Positions 21,689 to 29,699 of a DNA stretch of 64,000 nucleotides are shown here, piece by piece. The DNA comes from Desulfovibrio aminophilus DSM 12254. Lineage in GTDB: Bacteria; Desulfobacterota; Desulfovibrionia; Desulfovibrionales; Desulfovibrionaceae. Every line of letters begins with the position of its first letter. Positions within the stretch are counted from its first letter, which is position 1. The stretch covers positions 66,646-130,645 of the forward strand of contig NZ_KE383875.1 in assembly GCF_000422565.1 (NCBI RefSeq). The letters run 5' to 3'. The notes below the pieces were generated by a model. It was not told where the DNA came from, searched no databases, and worked only from the letters and a program-made list of their open reading frames with translations. The translations under genes were made by a program, and so were the position numbers.

Positions 21689-21907
21689 TCATTCCCCGTG
21701 CAAGATGAGCCCGCAGCCCATGCGTTCCCCCAGGGCCGCGCATTCCCCGCACAATTCGCCCTCCTCGGGCACATCCCCCGGCTCCAGCCGCCGCACCTGC
21801 ACCTCGGGCCCGTCAACCGGCAGATGGCGGCAGGAACGGCACCAATGCCAGACGTCGCCCCCCGAACCGGAGCCGGGCCTCCGCCGGAATTCCATGACAA
21901 GTCCCAT
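21689..21907 (-). CDS. Small four-cysteine zinc-ribbon protein, hypothetical
   Basis: 72 residues from ATG 21907, which is preceded by AAAGGGGG, a better start than the in-frame ATG at 21961. Two pairs, CRSC near 22 and CGEC near 53, flank a short beta-rich segment, a zinc-ribbon layout. A further Cys lies near the C-terminus (RMGCGLILHGE). It is separated from glnD upstream by 57 bp and shares its strand, so it could be a distal member of the amtB-glnK-glnD transcript. No function can be assigned. Confidence 0.65.
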   Translation of the reverse strand: MGLVMEFRRRPGSGSGGDVWHWCRSCRHLPVDGPEVQVRRLEPGDVPEEGELCGECAALGERMGCGLILHGE

Positions 21908-21964
21908 TCCCCCCCCCTTTCCCCAACGAAATCGCAATACCCCCTTGATACGAAATGTCAATAA

Positions 21965-24631
21965 TCATGGCTCGATTGCTCCATCAATCTTGCCTCCCTC
22001 GCCCCGCGCCGCCTCCAACAGGACGCGCTCGGCCTCACGCGCCGGCCCAGGGTCGGTGAGCTTCAACCCCAGGCCGTCACGGACGTAGAACACGTCGGCC
22101 ACCCTCCCCCCGGAGGAGGCGATGCGCGCGGACTGGATGTCCAGGCCGAGGCGATGCAGGGCCAGCGCCACGTCGTGCAGGAGCCCGAGGCGGTCCCCGG
22201 CCTTGACCTCGATGCGGGTGAGGAAGTCGCTCTCGTCGTTGTCCACGCTCACGGAGGGCCGGTAGCGCGGGCGGGCGGCCGAGACGCTCAGGGGGGAGCG
22301 GCGACGCTCCTCCAACCGGTACTCCAGGTCGAGCTTGCCGGTGAGGGCGTAGTGGGCGCTGCGCTGCACACGGCCCCAGGCTTCCTCCGGGAAAAGATTG
22401 TCCGGCGGCTCGGAAACCACGAAGGTGTCCAGGGCCGCGCCGCCCTTCCAGGTGAGCAGTTCGGCCGAGCGGATGTCCAGGCCATGCAGGCTGAGCACCC
22501 CGGCCAAGGTGGCGAAGAGTCCGGGCCGGTCCAGGGCCGCGACGGTCAGCTCCCAGTAGCCGGGCACGGCCGTCGGGCGCGCCCGGACCAGGCAGACGCC
22601 GATCCCGCCCTTGTCGCCGGGCTTGCGGCGACGGTCCTCGGCCACGGCCTCCTCCAACTCCCCGGCAAGCTCCAGGTGCTCCAGCAGGGTTTCGGCGTCC
22701 AGCACATGCAGGGCGCGGACCGGCATGGCGTCCAGACCTCGCTCCACGACCTCCGAAGAAAACCGCCCGACGGCCAGGGCCCGCACCCGATCGCGTTTCT
22801 CCACGATCTTGCGGGCCGCGTCCGGCTCGGACAGGGGCCCCTCGGTGAGCAACTTGCGGACCTTGAAAAACAGCTCGGCCATGAGGGCCGCCGTCCAGTT
22901 GTTCCAGGCCCGGGGGCCGGTGGCCAGGCCGTCGGCCACCGAGAGCAGGGCCAACATGTCCAGGCGGCGGGCCGTGCCCACCACCTCGGCGGCCTGGGAG
23001 ACCACGTTCTCGTCGGAGAGGTCGCGACGCGTGGCCGCGATGGGCAGGAAGAGATGCCGACGCACCAGAAAGGCCCCGTCCTCGGCGATTTCCGGCGCGC
23101 CCCCGAAACGGGCCGCCACCTCCCGGCATATCTCCTCGCCGCGTTCGGAGTGGTCCCCGGGCAAGGGCTTGCCCAGGTCATGGCACAGTCCCGCCAGCAG
23201 AAGCGCCGTGGCGTCGTCCAGGCGACCGGCGGCCTCCCCGCACCAGCGACAGCCTCCGGGCGGTTCGCCGCCCGCCCCCGGCCGCAGGAAGCGGGCCAGG
23301 ACGCGTACGCATTCCAGGGTGTGCCGCCCCAGAGGATGGAGGTGGTAGTCGTCGAACTGGACCAGATGCTCGGCCCGGCCGAATTCCGGGATCAGCGCCG
23401 AGAGCAGGCCGGTCTCGGCCAGCACCTGGACCGGCCCCTGCCCCGGTTCCCGGTCGACCAGGAAGAGTTCCAGCATGGTCCGCAGGATTCCCGGACGGCC
23501 GGACAGGGCGGCCGACAACCCGGGCAGGGCGGCGCGGATAACACGCAAGGCGGGCCAGGAAACCGGCCGCCGCGAACGGGCCGAGGCCAGGAAGATCGCC
23601 AGGGCCGCGTCCGGATTGCTGGAAAGCTGCCTCGGATCGCGGAAATCCAGCCCGGCCGTGCTGTCGATGAGCCTCGGGTCGTCGGGTCGGGCGAGGCGGC
23701 GCGGTCCGGCGCAGCAGGCCCGCCAGCAGGCCTGACGCATGGTCTTGATTCCGGCCATGCAGCGGTGCAGGCGGGAAAGGAAGGCCTCCACGGCCAGGGC
23801 CCGGCTTGGACCACCGAACCCCAGGGCCTCGGCCACCCGGGGCTGATGCTCGAAAGTCAGGGTGTCCAACCGCCGCCCGGCGGCCAGGTGCAGGGCCGTG
23901 CGCGCCCGCAGGAGAAACATCCCGTGCTGATCCAGTTCCGCGCGCTCCTCGCCGGTGAACAGGTCCAGCGGCTTTCCGCCGAGTTCCAGGATTCGTTCGA
24001 GCCAGCGGATGTGATGGCGGCCGCGCAGCCCGCCCAGGCCGTTTTTCAGATCCGGTTCCAACAGACCGGAGCCGTCGCCGTACTGGGCCTCGCGCAGGGC
24101 GTTCTGCTCGGCAAGCCAGCGGGCGAAGCCCAAGGCACGGCGGGGAGCCACTCGGGAGGCCAGACCCGCCATCAGTTTTTCCGCTGGTGCGGGGTCACCG
24201 GCCACGGCCCGGGCGTCCAGCAGGGAGGCCAGGACCTGGGGTTCGGAGCGGGCCAGCGACAGGCAGTCGGCCAGGGAGCGCACCCCCTGGCCCAGGTCCA
24301 GCCCCAGGTTCCAAAGGGGATGGAACAGGGCCCGGACCAATTCGAGGGCCCGCCGCGGCACGCTCCCGGAAAAGAGAACGAAACAGTCGATGTCTGAATG
24401 GGGACAGAGCTCGGAGCGGCCGTAGCCGCCCACGGCCAGAAGGCAGAAGGGGGCGGCCGGAAGCGTTCCGGCCAGTTCCGCGAACCGGGCGCGGAAATAG
24501 CGATCCACCGCGGCGGACAAGCGGGCCGGGAACCCGTCCAGGTTCCCGGCCCGGGCTTCATCCAACAACGCCGACCGTTCCACGCCGAGCGCGGCCGCGG
24601 CCGGTGAAGGAGCCTCGGCGTCCCGGCCCAT
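21965..24631 (-). CDS. glnD: PII uridylyltransferase / uridylyl-removing enzyme
   Basis: Bifunctional nitrogen sensor that adds UMP to PII when glutamine is low and removes it when glutamine is high. 888 residues. The nucleotidyltransferase motif is GGYGRSELCPHSDIDCFVLF near 69-88. The HD hydrolase motif is LCHDLGKPLPGDHSERG near 478. Two C-terminal ACT domains (about 700-780 and 805-880) bind glutamine. Its start lies 11 bp after the glnK stop, and amtB is upstream, so substrate and modifier are encoded together. The ACT linker and N-terminal region are Ala/Arg-rich, as in GC-rich relatives. Confidence 0.95.
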   Translation of the reverse strand: MGRDAEAPSPAAAALGVERSALLDEARAGNLDGFPARLSAAVDRYFRARFAELAGTLPAAPFCLLAVGGYGRSELCPHSDIDCFVLFSGSVPRRALELVRALFHPLWNLGLDLGQGVRSLADCLSLARSEPQVLASLLDARAVAGDPAPAEKLMAGLASRVAPRRALGFARWLAEQNALREAQYGDGSGLLEPDLKNGLGGLRGRHHIRWLERILELGGKPLDLFTGEERAELDQHGMFLLRARTALHLAAGRRLDTLTFEHQPRVAEALGFGGPSRALAVEAFLSRLHRCMAGIKTMRQACWRACCAGPRRLARPDDPRLIDSTAGLDFRDPRQLSSNPDAALAIFLASARSRRPVSWPALRVIRAALPGLSAALSGRPGILRTMLELFLVDREPGQGPVQVLAETGLLSALIPEFGRAEHLVQFDDYHLHPLGRHTLECVRVLARFLRPGAGGEPPGGCRWCGEAAGRLDDATALLLAGLCHDLGKPLPGDHSERGEEICREVAARFGGAPEIAEDGAFLVRRHLFLPIAATRRDLSDENVVSQAAEVVGTARRLDMLALLSVADGLATGPRAWNNWTAALMAELFFKVRKLLTEGPLSEPDAARKIVEKRDRVRALAVGRFSSEVVERGLDAMPVRALHVLDAETLLEHLELAGELEEAVAEDRRRKPGDKGGIGVCLVRARPTAVPGYWELTVAALDRPGLFATLAGVLSLHGLDIRSAELLTWKGGAALDTFVVSEPPDNLFPEEAWGRVQRSAHYALTGKLDLEYRLEERRRSPLSVSAARPRYRPSVSVDNDESDFLTRIEVKAGDRLGLLHDVALALHRLGLDIQSARIASSGGRVADVFYVRDGLGLKLTDPGPAREAERVLLEAARGEGGKIDGAIEP

Positions 24632-24642
24632 GCCGAAGCGGC

Positions 24643-25017
<375 letters not shown>

Positions 25018-26220
25018 CTAGAGCTGGTAGCCCGTTTCGCTGTGCTGGGAGATGTCCAGGCCCCTGATCTCGTCCTCCTCGCTCGGACGCATGCCGATGG
25101 TGGCGTCCACGACCTTGAACAGGATCGCGCTCATGACGCCGCAGAAGGCCCAGGTGGCCAGCACGGAAACCAACTGTATCCAAAGCTGTTTCGGATTGCC
25201 AGCGAGCAGCCCCTGAGCGTTCACCGAGGCGAACACGCCGGTGAGCAGCGCGCCCAGGGTGCCGCCCACGCCATGCACGCCGACCACGTCCAGGGCGTCG
25301 TCGTAGCCGAACTTGTGCTTCAGAAAGATGCCGCCGTAGCAGACAGCCCCTCCCAGGGCGCCGATGATCAGGGAGGCCCCGGGGGTCACGAAGCCCGCGC
25401 CGGGGGTGATGGCCACCAGCCCGGCCACCGCGCCGGAGGCCGCGCCCAGGGTGGTGGGCTTGCCGTTGTGCAGCCATTCCACGAGAATCCAGGCCACCGA
25501 GGCGGCGGCGGTGGCCATGTGCGTGGTCACGAAGGCGTTGGCGGCCACCTCGTTGGCGGCCAGGGCCGAACCGGCGTTGAAACCGAACCAGCCGAACCAG
25601 AGGATGCCCGCGCCGAGCACGGTCATGGGCAGGTTGTGGGGGATGAACGGGGTATGGCCGTGGCCCTTGCGCTTGCCGAGCAGGATGGCCACCACCAGGG
25701 CGGCCGAGCCGGAACTCATGTGCACCACCGCGCCGCCCGCGAAGTCCAGGGCGCCCATCTGCTGCATCCAGCCGCCGCCCCAGACCCAGTAGGCCATGGG
25801 ACAGTAGACCAGGAGCAGCCAGAGCGCTGAGAAGACGAGGAAGCCGGCGAACTTCATGCGTTCCGCGAAGGCCCCGGAGATGAGCGCCGGAGTGATGACC
25901 GCGAACATGCACTGGAAGATCATGAAGGCCAGATGGGGGATGGTCGGGGCCGGACTGCCCTCCACGCCCATGCCGACCCCGTTCAGGAAGGCGAACTCCA
26001 AGCCGCCGAACAGCCCGCCCAGGCTCTTGCCGAAGGCCAGGGAGTAGCCGAGCACGGCCCAGAGCACGGACACCAGCCCGATGAGGATGAAGCTGTGCAT
26101 GACCGTGGAGAGCACGTTCTTGCTCCGCACCAGGCCGCCGTAAAACAGAGCCAACCCCGGGGTCATGAGCATGACCAGGGCCGAGGAGATGAGAATGAAT
26201 GCCGTGTCCGCTGCGTTCAT
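25018..26220 (-). CDS. amtB: Ammonium transporter (Amt family)
   Basis: 400 residues with 11 hydrophobic segments and no separate signal peptide (begins MNAADTAFILISSALVMLMT). Conserved blocks are TPGLALFYGGLVRSKN near 20, the first pore-histidine region VVHMSSGSAALVVAILLGKRKGHG near 160, and the second HGVGGTLGALLTGVFAS near 300. GGAGG lies 7 bases before ATG 26220. It heads the amtB-glnK-glnD unit. A long AT-rich leader with a hairpin and a candidate sigma54 promoter lies upstream, suggesting nitrogen control. Confidence 0.95.
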   Translation of the reverse strand: MNAADTAFILISSALVMLMTPGLALFYGGLVRSKNVLSTVMHSFILIGLVSVLWAVLGYSLAFGKSLGGLFGGLEFAFLNGVGMGVEGSPAPTIPHLAFMIFQCMFAVITPALISGAFAERMKFAGFLVFSALWLLLVYCPMAYWVWGGGWMQQMGALDFAGGAVVHMSSGSAALVVAILLGKRKGHGHTPFIPHNLPMTVLGAGILWFGWFGFNAGSALAANEVAANAFVTTHMATAAASVAWILVEWLHNGKPTTLGAASGAVAGLVAITPGAGFVTPGASLIIGALGGAVCYGGIFLKHKFGYDDALDVVGVHGVGGTLGALLTGVFASVNAQGLLAGNPKQLWIQLVSVLATWAFCGVMSAILFKVVDATIGMRPSEEDEIRGLDISQHSETGYQL

Positions 26221-26261
26221 CGGGATTCCTCCAAGCGGGGCCGCCGCCTCTCTTTTTTTAA

Positions 26262-26293
26262 CAAAAAAGAAAAATTGCCTCTCAGTCTGGCAA
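26262..26293 (-). promoter_or_regulatory. Terminator-like hairpin in the amtB leader
   Basis: On the minus strand TTGCC-(9 nt)-GGCAA is followed directly by TTTTTCTTTTTT. The stem is only 5 bp, so its strength is doubtful. Its place about 40-75 bases before the amtB start suggests possible attenuation. Confidence 0.35.
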
Positions 26294-26430
26294 GATGTGT
26301 CGCTCGCCGCCTGCAGCCACTTTTCGCTTTTATTTCAAAGCATAATCGGCAAAAGAAACTGGCGAAACACAATCCTGGCGTATCATTTTTGTTAAAAAAT
26401 GACCAATGCATCCCAGACGGGAGGAAACAA

Positions 26431-26446
26431 AGCAAGGAGCGGGCCA
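26431..26446 (-). promoter_or_regulatory. Candidate sigma54 promoter of amtB-glnK-glnD
   Basis: The minus strand reads TGGCCCGCTCCTTGCT, matching TGGCAC-N5-TTGCW with one mismatch and the correct GG-N10-GC spacing. It lies 15 bases beyond the 3' end of the DUF1980 gene. Transcription would start near 26420, giving a leader of about 200 bases. Confidence 0.55.
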
Positions 26447-26461
26447 GGTTGGGTGGCCAGA

Positions 26462-27232
26462 CTACCAGGCGTAGGGCTCTTTCTCGCGGAACTCGAAGAT
26501 GTAGGGCATTTCCGGCTGAGACACGGGCACGACCCCCTCGGCATCGATGCGGAAGCGCTCGTTGCAGACGGTCACGGCCGCCTCCGGGGTCTTGGGAAGA
26601 TCTGAGGAACGGGGCGCGGCCCCCAGGGGCTCCAGGCGGCCGTAGACTTCCACCCATTGCCCCTGGGGCGTGTGGCCCAGGTCGGCCAGGAACCCGGCGG
26701 CCACGGCGTCGGCCAGGCAGCAGACCACGGCCACCCGGCTCACCAGGGCCTGACCTTGGCCGTCCAGCGCGGGGCTCCGGCGGACCACGCCCCGGACCAC
26801 GAAGCGCGCGGGCGCGTCCGTGGGCCGCTGGTCAGCCAGCAGGAACAGCTCGGCCAGATTCATCCGCACGTATTCCCGGCCCTCGAACGTGACCCGCGAG
26901 GGCTCCACCGGCTCCGGCCCGGGCTCCAGGGAACTCCGGCGCGGGGCCTGGGACGACGTGGGGGACTCGGACGGCTCACCGCCCACGCCGGTCACGGCCA
27001 AGATCGCCAGCCCCAGACAGAGCCCCAGGGACAGCAGCCGCAGTACGCCGCCGGGCCGGGGGCCGGGAGCCCGCGTGGCCGCCAGGGGGGCCAGCAGGAT
27101 CAAAATCGCCCCTGTGACGAGACTCACGGGGATGAAGCGGGGGTTGAGGAAGTACCAATAGCGGTCCGAGAGGGCCAGACCGGCCAGGAGCCCGCCCAGG
27201 AGGAGCAGGGCCAGACCGTCCAGCAGGGGCAT
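26462..27232 (-). CDS. TIGR03943/DUF1980 family membrane protein (permease partner)
   Basis: 256 residues from ATG 27232; a GTG at 27247 is an alternative start and only 2 bases past the permease stop. The N-terminal part has two or three membrane helices (LLLLGGLLAGLALSDRYWYF, then VTGAILILLAPLA and LLSLGLCLGLAILAV). The rest is a soluble domain with an OB-like stretch ARFVVRGVVRRSPAL and CCLADAVAAGFLADLG near 175. DUF1980 genes typically follow a PF03773 permease gene, exactly as here (17 bp apart). The pair is widespread, but its substrate is not established. It shares the permease's promoter region with two zinc-type operators. Confidence 0.8.
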   Translation of the reverse strand: MPLLDGLALLLLGGLLAGLALSDRYWYFLNPRFIPVSLVTGAILILLAPLAATRAPGPRPGGVLRLLSLGLCLGLAILAVTGVGGEPSESPTSSQAPRRSSLEPGPEPVEPSRVTFEGREYVRMNLAELFLLADQRPTDAPARFVVRGVVRRSPALDGQGQALVSRVAVVCCLADAVAAGFLADLGHTPQGQWVEVYGRLEPLGAAPRSSDLPKTPEAAVTVCNERFRIDAEGVVPVSQPEMPYIFEFREKEPYAW

Positions 27233-27249
27233 GACGCGGCCGCGCACGG

Positions 27250-28155
27250 CTAGCCCCAGAGCGCCGTGAGCAGGGCGCAGAGGACGAAGATCAGAACCGT
27301 GGGCACCACGACCAGGGATCGGAACACCGGCCGCCGGAACACGGCCAGATAGGCCGGGATGAGCTTCAGGTCGAGCATGGGCCCCAGAGCCAGAAAGGCC
27401 AACTGCGCCCCGCGCGGGAACATGGTCAGGCTGGCGGCCACGAAGGCGTCGGCCTGGGAGCAGATGGACAACAGGACGGCTAGGAGCATGAGGGCGGCCA
27501 CCGCGCCCAGCGGGCTCCCGGCCACGGCCTCCAGCACGCCCTGGGGCAGGAAGACCTTGAAGATGGCCGAGGCCACCGCGCCCAGCACGAGGAAACGGCT
27601 CATATCCAGGAACTCTTCGGCCGCGTGGCGCAGCGCGGAGAGGAGTTTCGATCCGCCATGCGCCCCGCCGTGGGCGCGGCAGGAACAGCCCGCGTCGTGG
27701 GCCATGTCCAGGCCCGGGGCCAGGATGTCCCGCGCCTTGCGATCGCCCAGGGCCAGGCCCAGGGCCGCCGCCGGAACGGCCACCAGGGCCACCCGGCCGA
27801 GAACCATGCCCCAGTCGCCCCGGAAGGCCACCCAGGTGGCCAGCATGGAGATCGGATTGACCACCGGCGCGGCCAGCATGTAGGGCAGCGCGGCGGCCAC
27901 GGGCACCCCTTTGCGCAGCAGCCGCCGGGCCAGGGGCACGATGCCGCACTCGCAGGCCGGGAGCAGAAACCCGGCCAGCAGTCCGGCCAGGACGCGACCC
28001 GCCCGGTGTTTCGGCAACAGGCGGTCCAGGGCCCCTTCAGGCATCCAGGCCTCCACCGCCCCGGCGGCCAGGGAGCCCAGCAGCAGAAACGGCGCCGCCT
28101 CCAGCACGATGGCCGTGACCACGGCGGCGAACGCCTGCAATCCGCTGAAATCCAT
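27250..28155 (-). CDS. Predicted permease (PF03773/DUF318 family)
   Basis: 301 residues with about eight hydrophobic segments. The first helix carries LEAAPFLLLGSLAAGAVEAW, the characteristic start. CECGIVPLARRLLRKGVP near 80 and NPISMLATWVAF near 110 are family hallmarks. A cytoplasmic or periplasmic loop near 165 is Cys/His-rich (HDAGCSCRAHGGAHGG), a possible metal-binding site. ATG 28155 has AAGGAC close upstream. It diverges from znuA, and the 114 bp between holds two Zur-like palindromes, which suggests a zinc-linked function for the permease and its DUF1980 partner. Confidence 0.82.
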   Translation of the reverse strand: MDFSGLQAFAAVVTAIVLEAAPFLLLGSLAAGAVEAWMPEGALDRLLPKHRAGRVLAGLLAGFLLPACECGIVPLARRLLRKGVPVAAALPYMLAAPVVNPISMLATWVAFRGDWGMVLGRVALVAVPAAALGLALGDRKARDILAPGLDMAHDAGCSCRAHGGAHGGSKLLSALRHAAEEFLDMSRFLVLGAVASAIFKVFLPQGVLEAVAGSPLGAVAALMLLAVLLSICSQADAFVAASLTMFPRGAQLAFLALGPMLDLKLIPAYLAVFRRPVFRSLVVVPTVLIFVLCALLTALWG

Positions 28156-28191
28156 GTCCTTCACCAACTCCCGGCGCGGCCTTGACAGAGA

Positions 28192-28208
28192 ATGCAACTT
28201 TGTTGCAT
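28192..28208. promoter_or_regulatory. Zur-like operator 1
   Basis: ATGCAACTTTGTTGCAT is a perfect 7-bp palindrome with a 3-base spacer. It begins 4 bases after a TTGACA hexamer (28182-28187), a likely -35 for znuA, so occupancy would block polymerase. Confidence 0.75.
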
Positions 28209-28216
28209 GACGGCCG

Positions 28217-28231
28217 TGCAACTCTGTTGCA
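28217..28231. promoter_or_regulatory. Zur-like operator 2
   Basis: TGCAACTCTGTTGCA is a perfect 6-bp palindrome with a 3-base spacer, centred 24 bases from operator 1, about two helical turns. It could bind a second Zur dimer cooperatively and control both divergent units. Confidence 0.75.
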
Positions 28232-28269
28232 GACTCCGCATCTCCTAGCCCAAAACCGGAGGCCCCGCA

Positions 28270-29145
28270 ATGAAACGCCTGCTCCTCGTCCTCTTCCTCG
28301 CCCTCCTCTGGGCCTGCCCGGCTTCGGCCGACAAACTGCCCGTGGCCGTGGGCATCGAGCCCATGAAATATTTCGTGGACAGGATCGGCGGCGACATGGT
28401 GGAAACCACGGTCATGGTCCCGGCCGGTTCTGATCCGCACACCTACGAACCCAAGCCCTCGCAAATGCGCGCCATTTCCTCGGCCACGCTCTACTTCTCC
28501 CTGGGGCTGGAATTCGAGGAGGCCTGGGTGCCGCGTTTCCAGGCCGCCAATCCCAAACTCAAGGTGGTCCGCGCCGACTTCGGCATCCGCAAGCTGCGCA
28601 TGGAGGAGCATCACCACCACGACGGGCAGGACGCCGGGACGGCCCACGAGAACGAGGACGATCCGCACGTCTGGACCGCGCCGCCCCTGGTCAAGTTCAT
28701 CGCCGAACACATCCTGGAATCCCTGTCCGAGGCCGACCCGGCCAACGCCGCCGCCTACCGCCGCAATGAGGCCGACTTCCTGCGCGAACTGGACCAGCTC
28801 GACGCCGAGATCCGCGCCGCGCTCAAGGGCGTGCCCAGGAACCGTCGCGCCTTCCTGGTTTTCCACCCCTCCTGGGGCTACTTCGCGAAAACCTACGGCC
28901 TGACCCAGGAGGCCGTGGAGATCGAGGGCAAGGAGCCCGGTCCCAAGGAGCTGTCACGGCTCATCGACGAGGCGAAAAAGGACGGCATCAAGGTCGTCTT
29001 CATCCAGCCCCAGTTCTCGAAGCGCACGGCCGAGGCCATCGCCCGGGCCATCGACGGACGGGTGGCCCTGGCCGACCCGCTGGCCGAGAACTGGGCCGAC
29101 AATCTGCGGGAGGCGGCCAAGGCCTTCCGGGCGAGCATGAAGTAG
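28270..29145 (+). CDS. znuA: Zinc ABC transporter substrate-binding protein
   Basis: Periplasmic zinc-capture protein of 291 residues. The signal peptide is MKRLLLVLFLALLWACPASA. A His/Asp-rich loop near 117-137 (EEHHHHDGQDAG...DPHVW) is characteristic of zinc rather than manganese receptors. The His ligands lie in DPHTYEPKPSQ near 55 and FHPSWGYFAKTYGL near 197, with QPQFS near 243. GGAGG precedes ATG 28270. No znuB or znuC gene is nearby, so the membrane and ATPase parts must be elsewhere. It is followed 35 bp later by the Zur-like gene, and two operators lie upstream. Confidence 0.93.
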   Translation: MKRLLLVLFLALLWACPASADKLPVAVGIEPMKYFVDRIGGDMVETTVMVPAGSDPHTYEPKPSQMRAISSATLYFSLGLEFEEAWVPRFQAANPKLKVVRADFGIRKLRMEEHHHHDGQDAGTAHENEDDPHVWTAPPLVKFIAEHILESLSEADPANAAAYRRNEADFLRELDQLDAEIRAALKGVPRNRRAFLVFHPSWGYFAKTYGLTQEAVEIEGKEPGPKELSRLIDEAKKDGIKVVFIQPQFSKRTAEAIARAIDGRVALADPLAENWADNLREAAKAFRASMK

Positions 29146-29180
29146 GCGCGGGCGGCGCAGCCGCCGCGAAGGTGGTCCGC

Positions 29181-29594
29181 ATGGATGTCGAGGCATATCT
29201 GCGCCGGGCCGGGCTTCCGGCCACGGCCCACCGGGTCCAGGTTCTGAAGGCGCTGGCCGAAGCGGGCCGGGCCCTCACGCCCCAGGAACTGCTGGCCCTG
29301 GTGGGCGGGGGCATGAACCGCGTGACCCTCTACCGCATCCTGGACCTCTTCGTGGAGCACGGTCTGGCCCAGCGCCACAGCGCGGGCGAACGGGCCCTGC
29401 GCTACTGCCTGGAGGCCTCCCCCGCGGCCAAGGGCCACGGCCACTTCCACTGCAACCGATGCGGCCGCACCGAATGCCTGCCCGCATCGGCCCTGGACCT
29501 GGAGGCCCTGTCCCGGAGCTTCCCGTTCACCATCGAGCACGCCGAGGTGCGCTTCGACGGGATCTGCGCCGACTGCCTCAAGAACGGCGACTGA
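29181..29594 (+). CDS. zur: Fur-family regulator, probable zinc uptake regulator Zur
   Basis: 137 residues from ATG 29181 (AAGGTGG 6 bases upstream; the GTG at 29172 is less well placed). It has the Fur winged helix (AGLPATAHRVQVLKAL, TLYRILDLFVEHGL). HFHCNRCGRTECL near 93 and CADC near the C-terminus supply the structural zinc cysteines. Its place directly behind znuA, and the two operators upstream of znuA, point to zinc rather than iron. It probably represses both divergent units in zinc excess, including its own. Confidence 0.88.
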   Translation: MDVEAYLRRAGLPATAHRVQVLKALAEAGRALTPQELLALVGGGMNRVTLYRILDLFVEHGLAQRHSAGERALRYCLEASPAAKGHGHFHCNRCGRTECLPASALDLEALSRSFPFTIEHAEVRFDGICADCLKNGD

Positions 29595-29699
29595 CCACTC
29601 CCCGACCCAGGGCGACCGTTCGGCCGGTTTGCCGCCCTTCCCGCGCGCTTTACGCGCTATGTGCCGGGGTGCTACGCTGACGCCAACCTCGGAGCCCTC

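Noticed and set aside
26253..26407. AT-rich inverted repeats as a miniature transposable element
   Set aside because: There is no target duplication or terminal-repeat boundary, and the repeats are simple A/T runs around TTAAC. They are more likely leader or IHF-type DNA.
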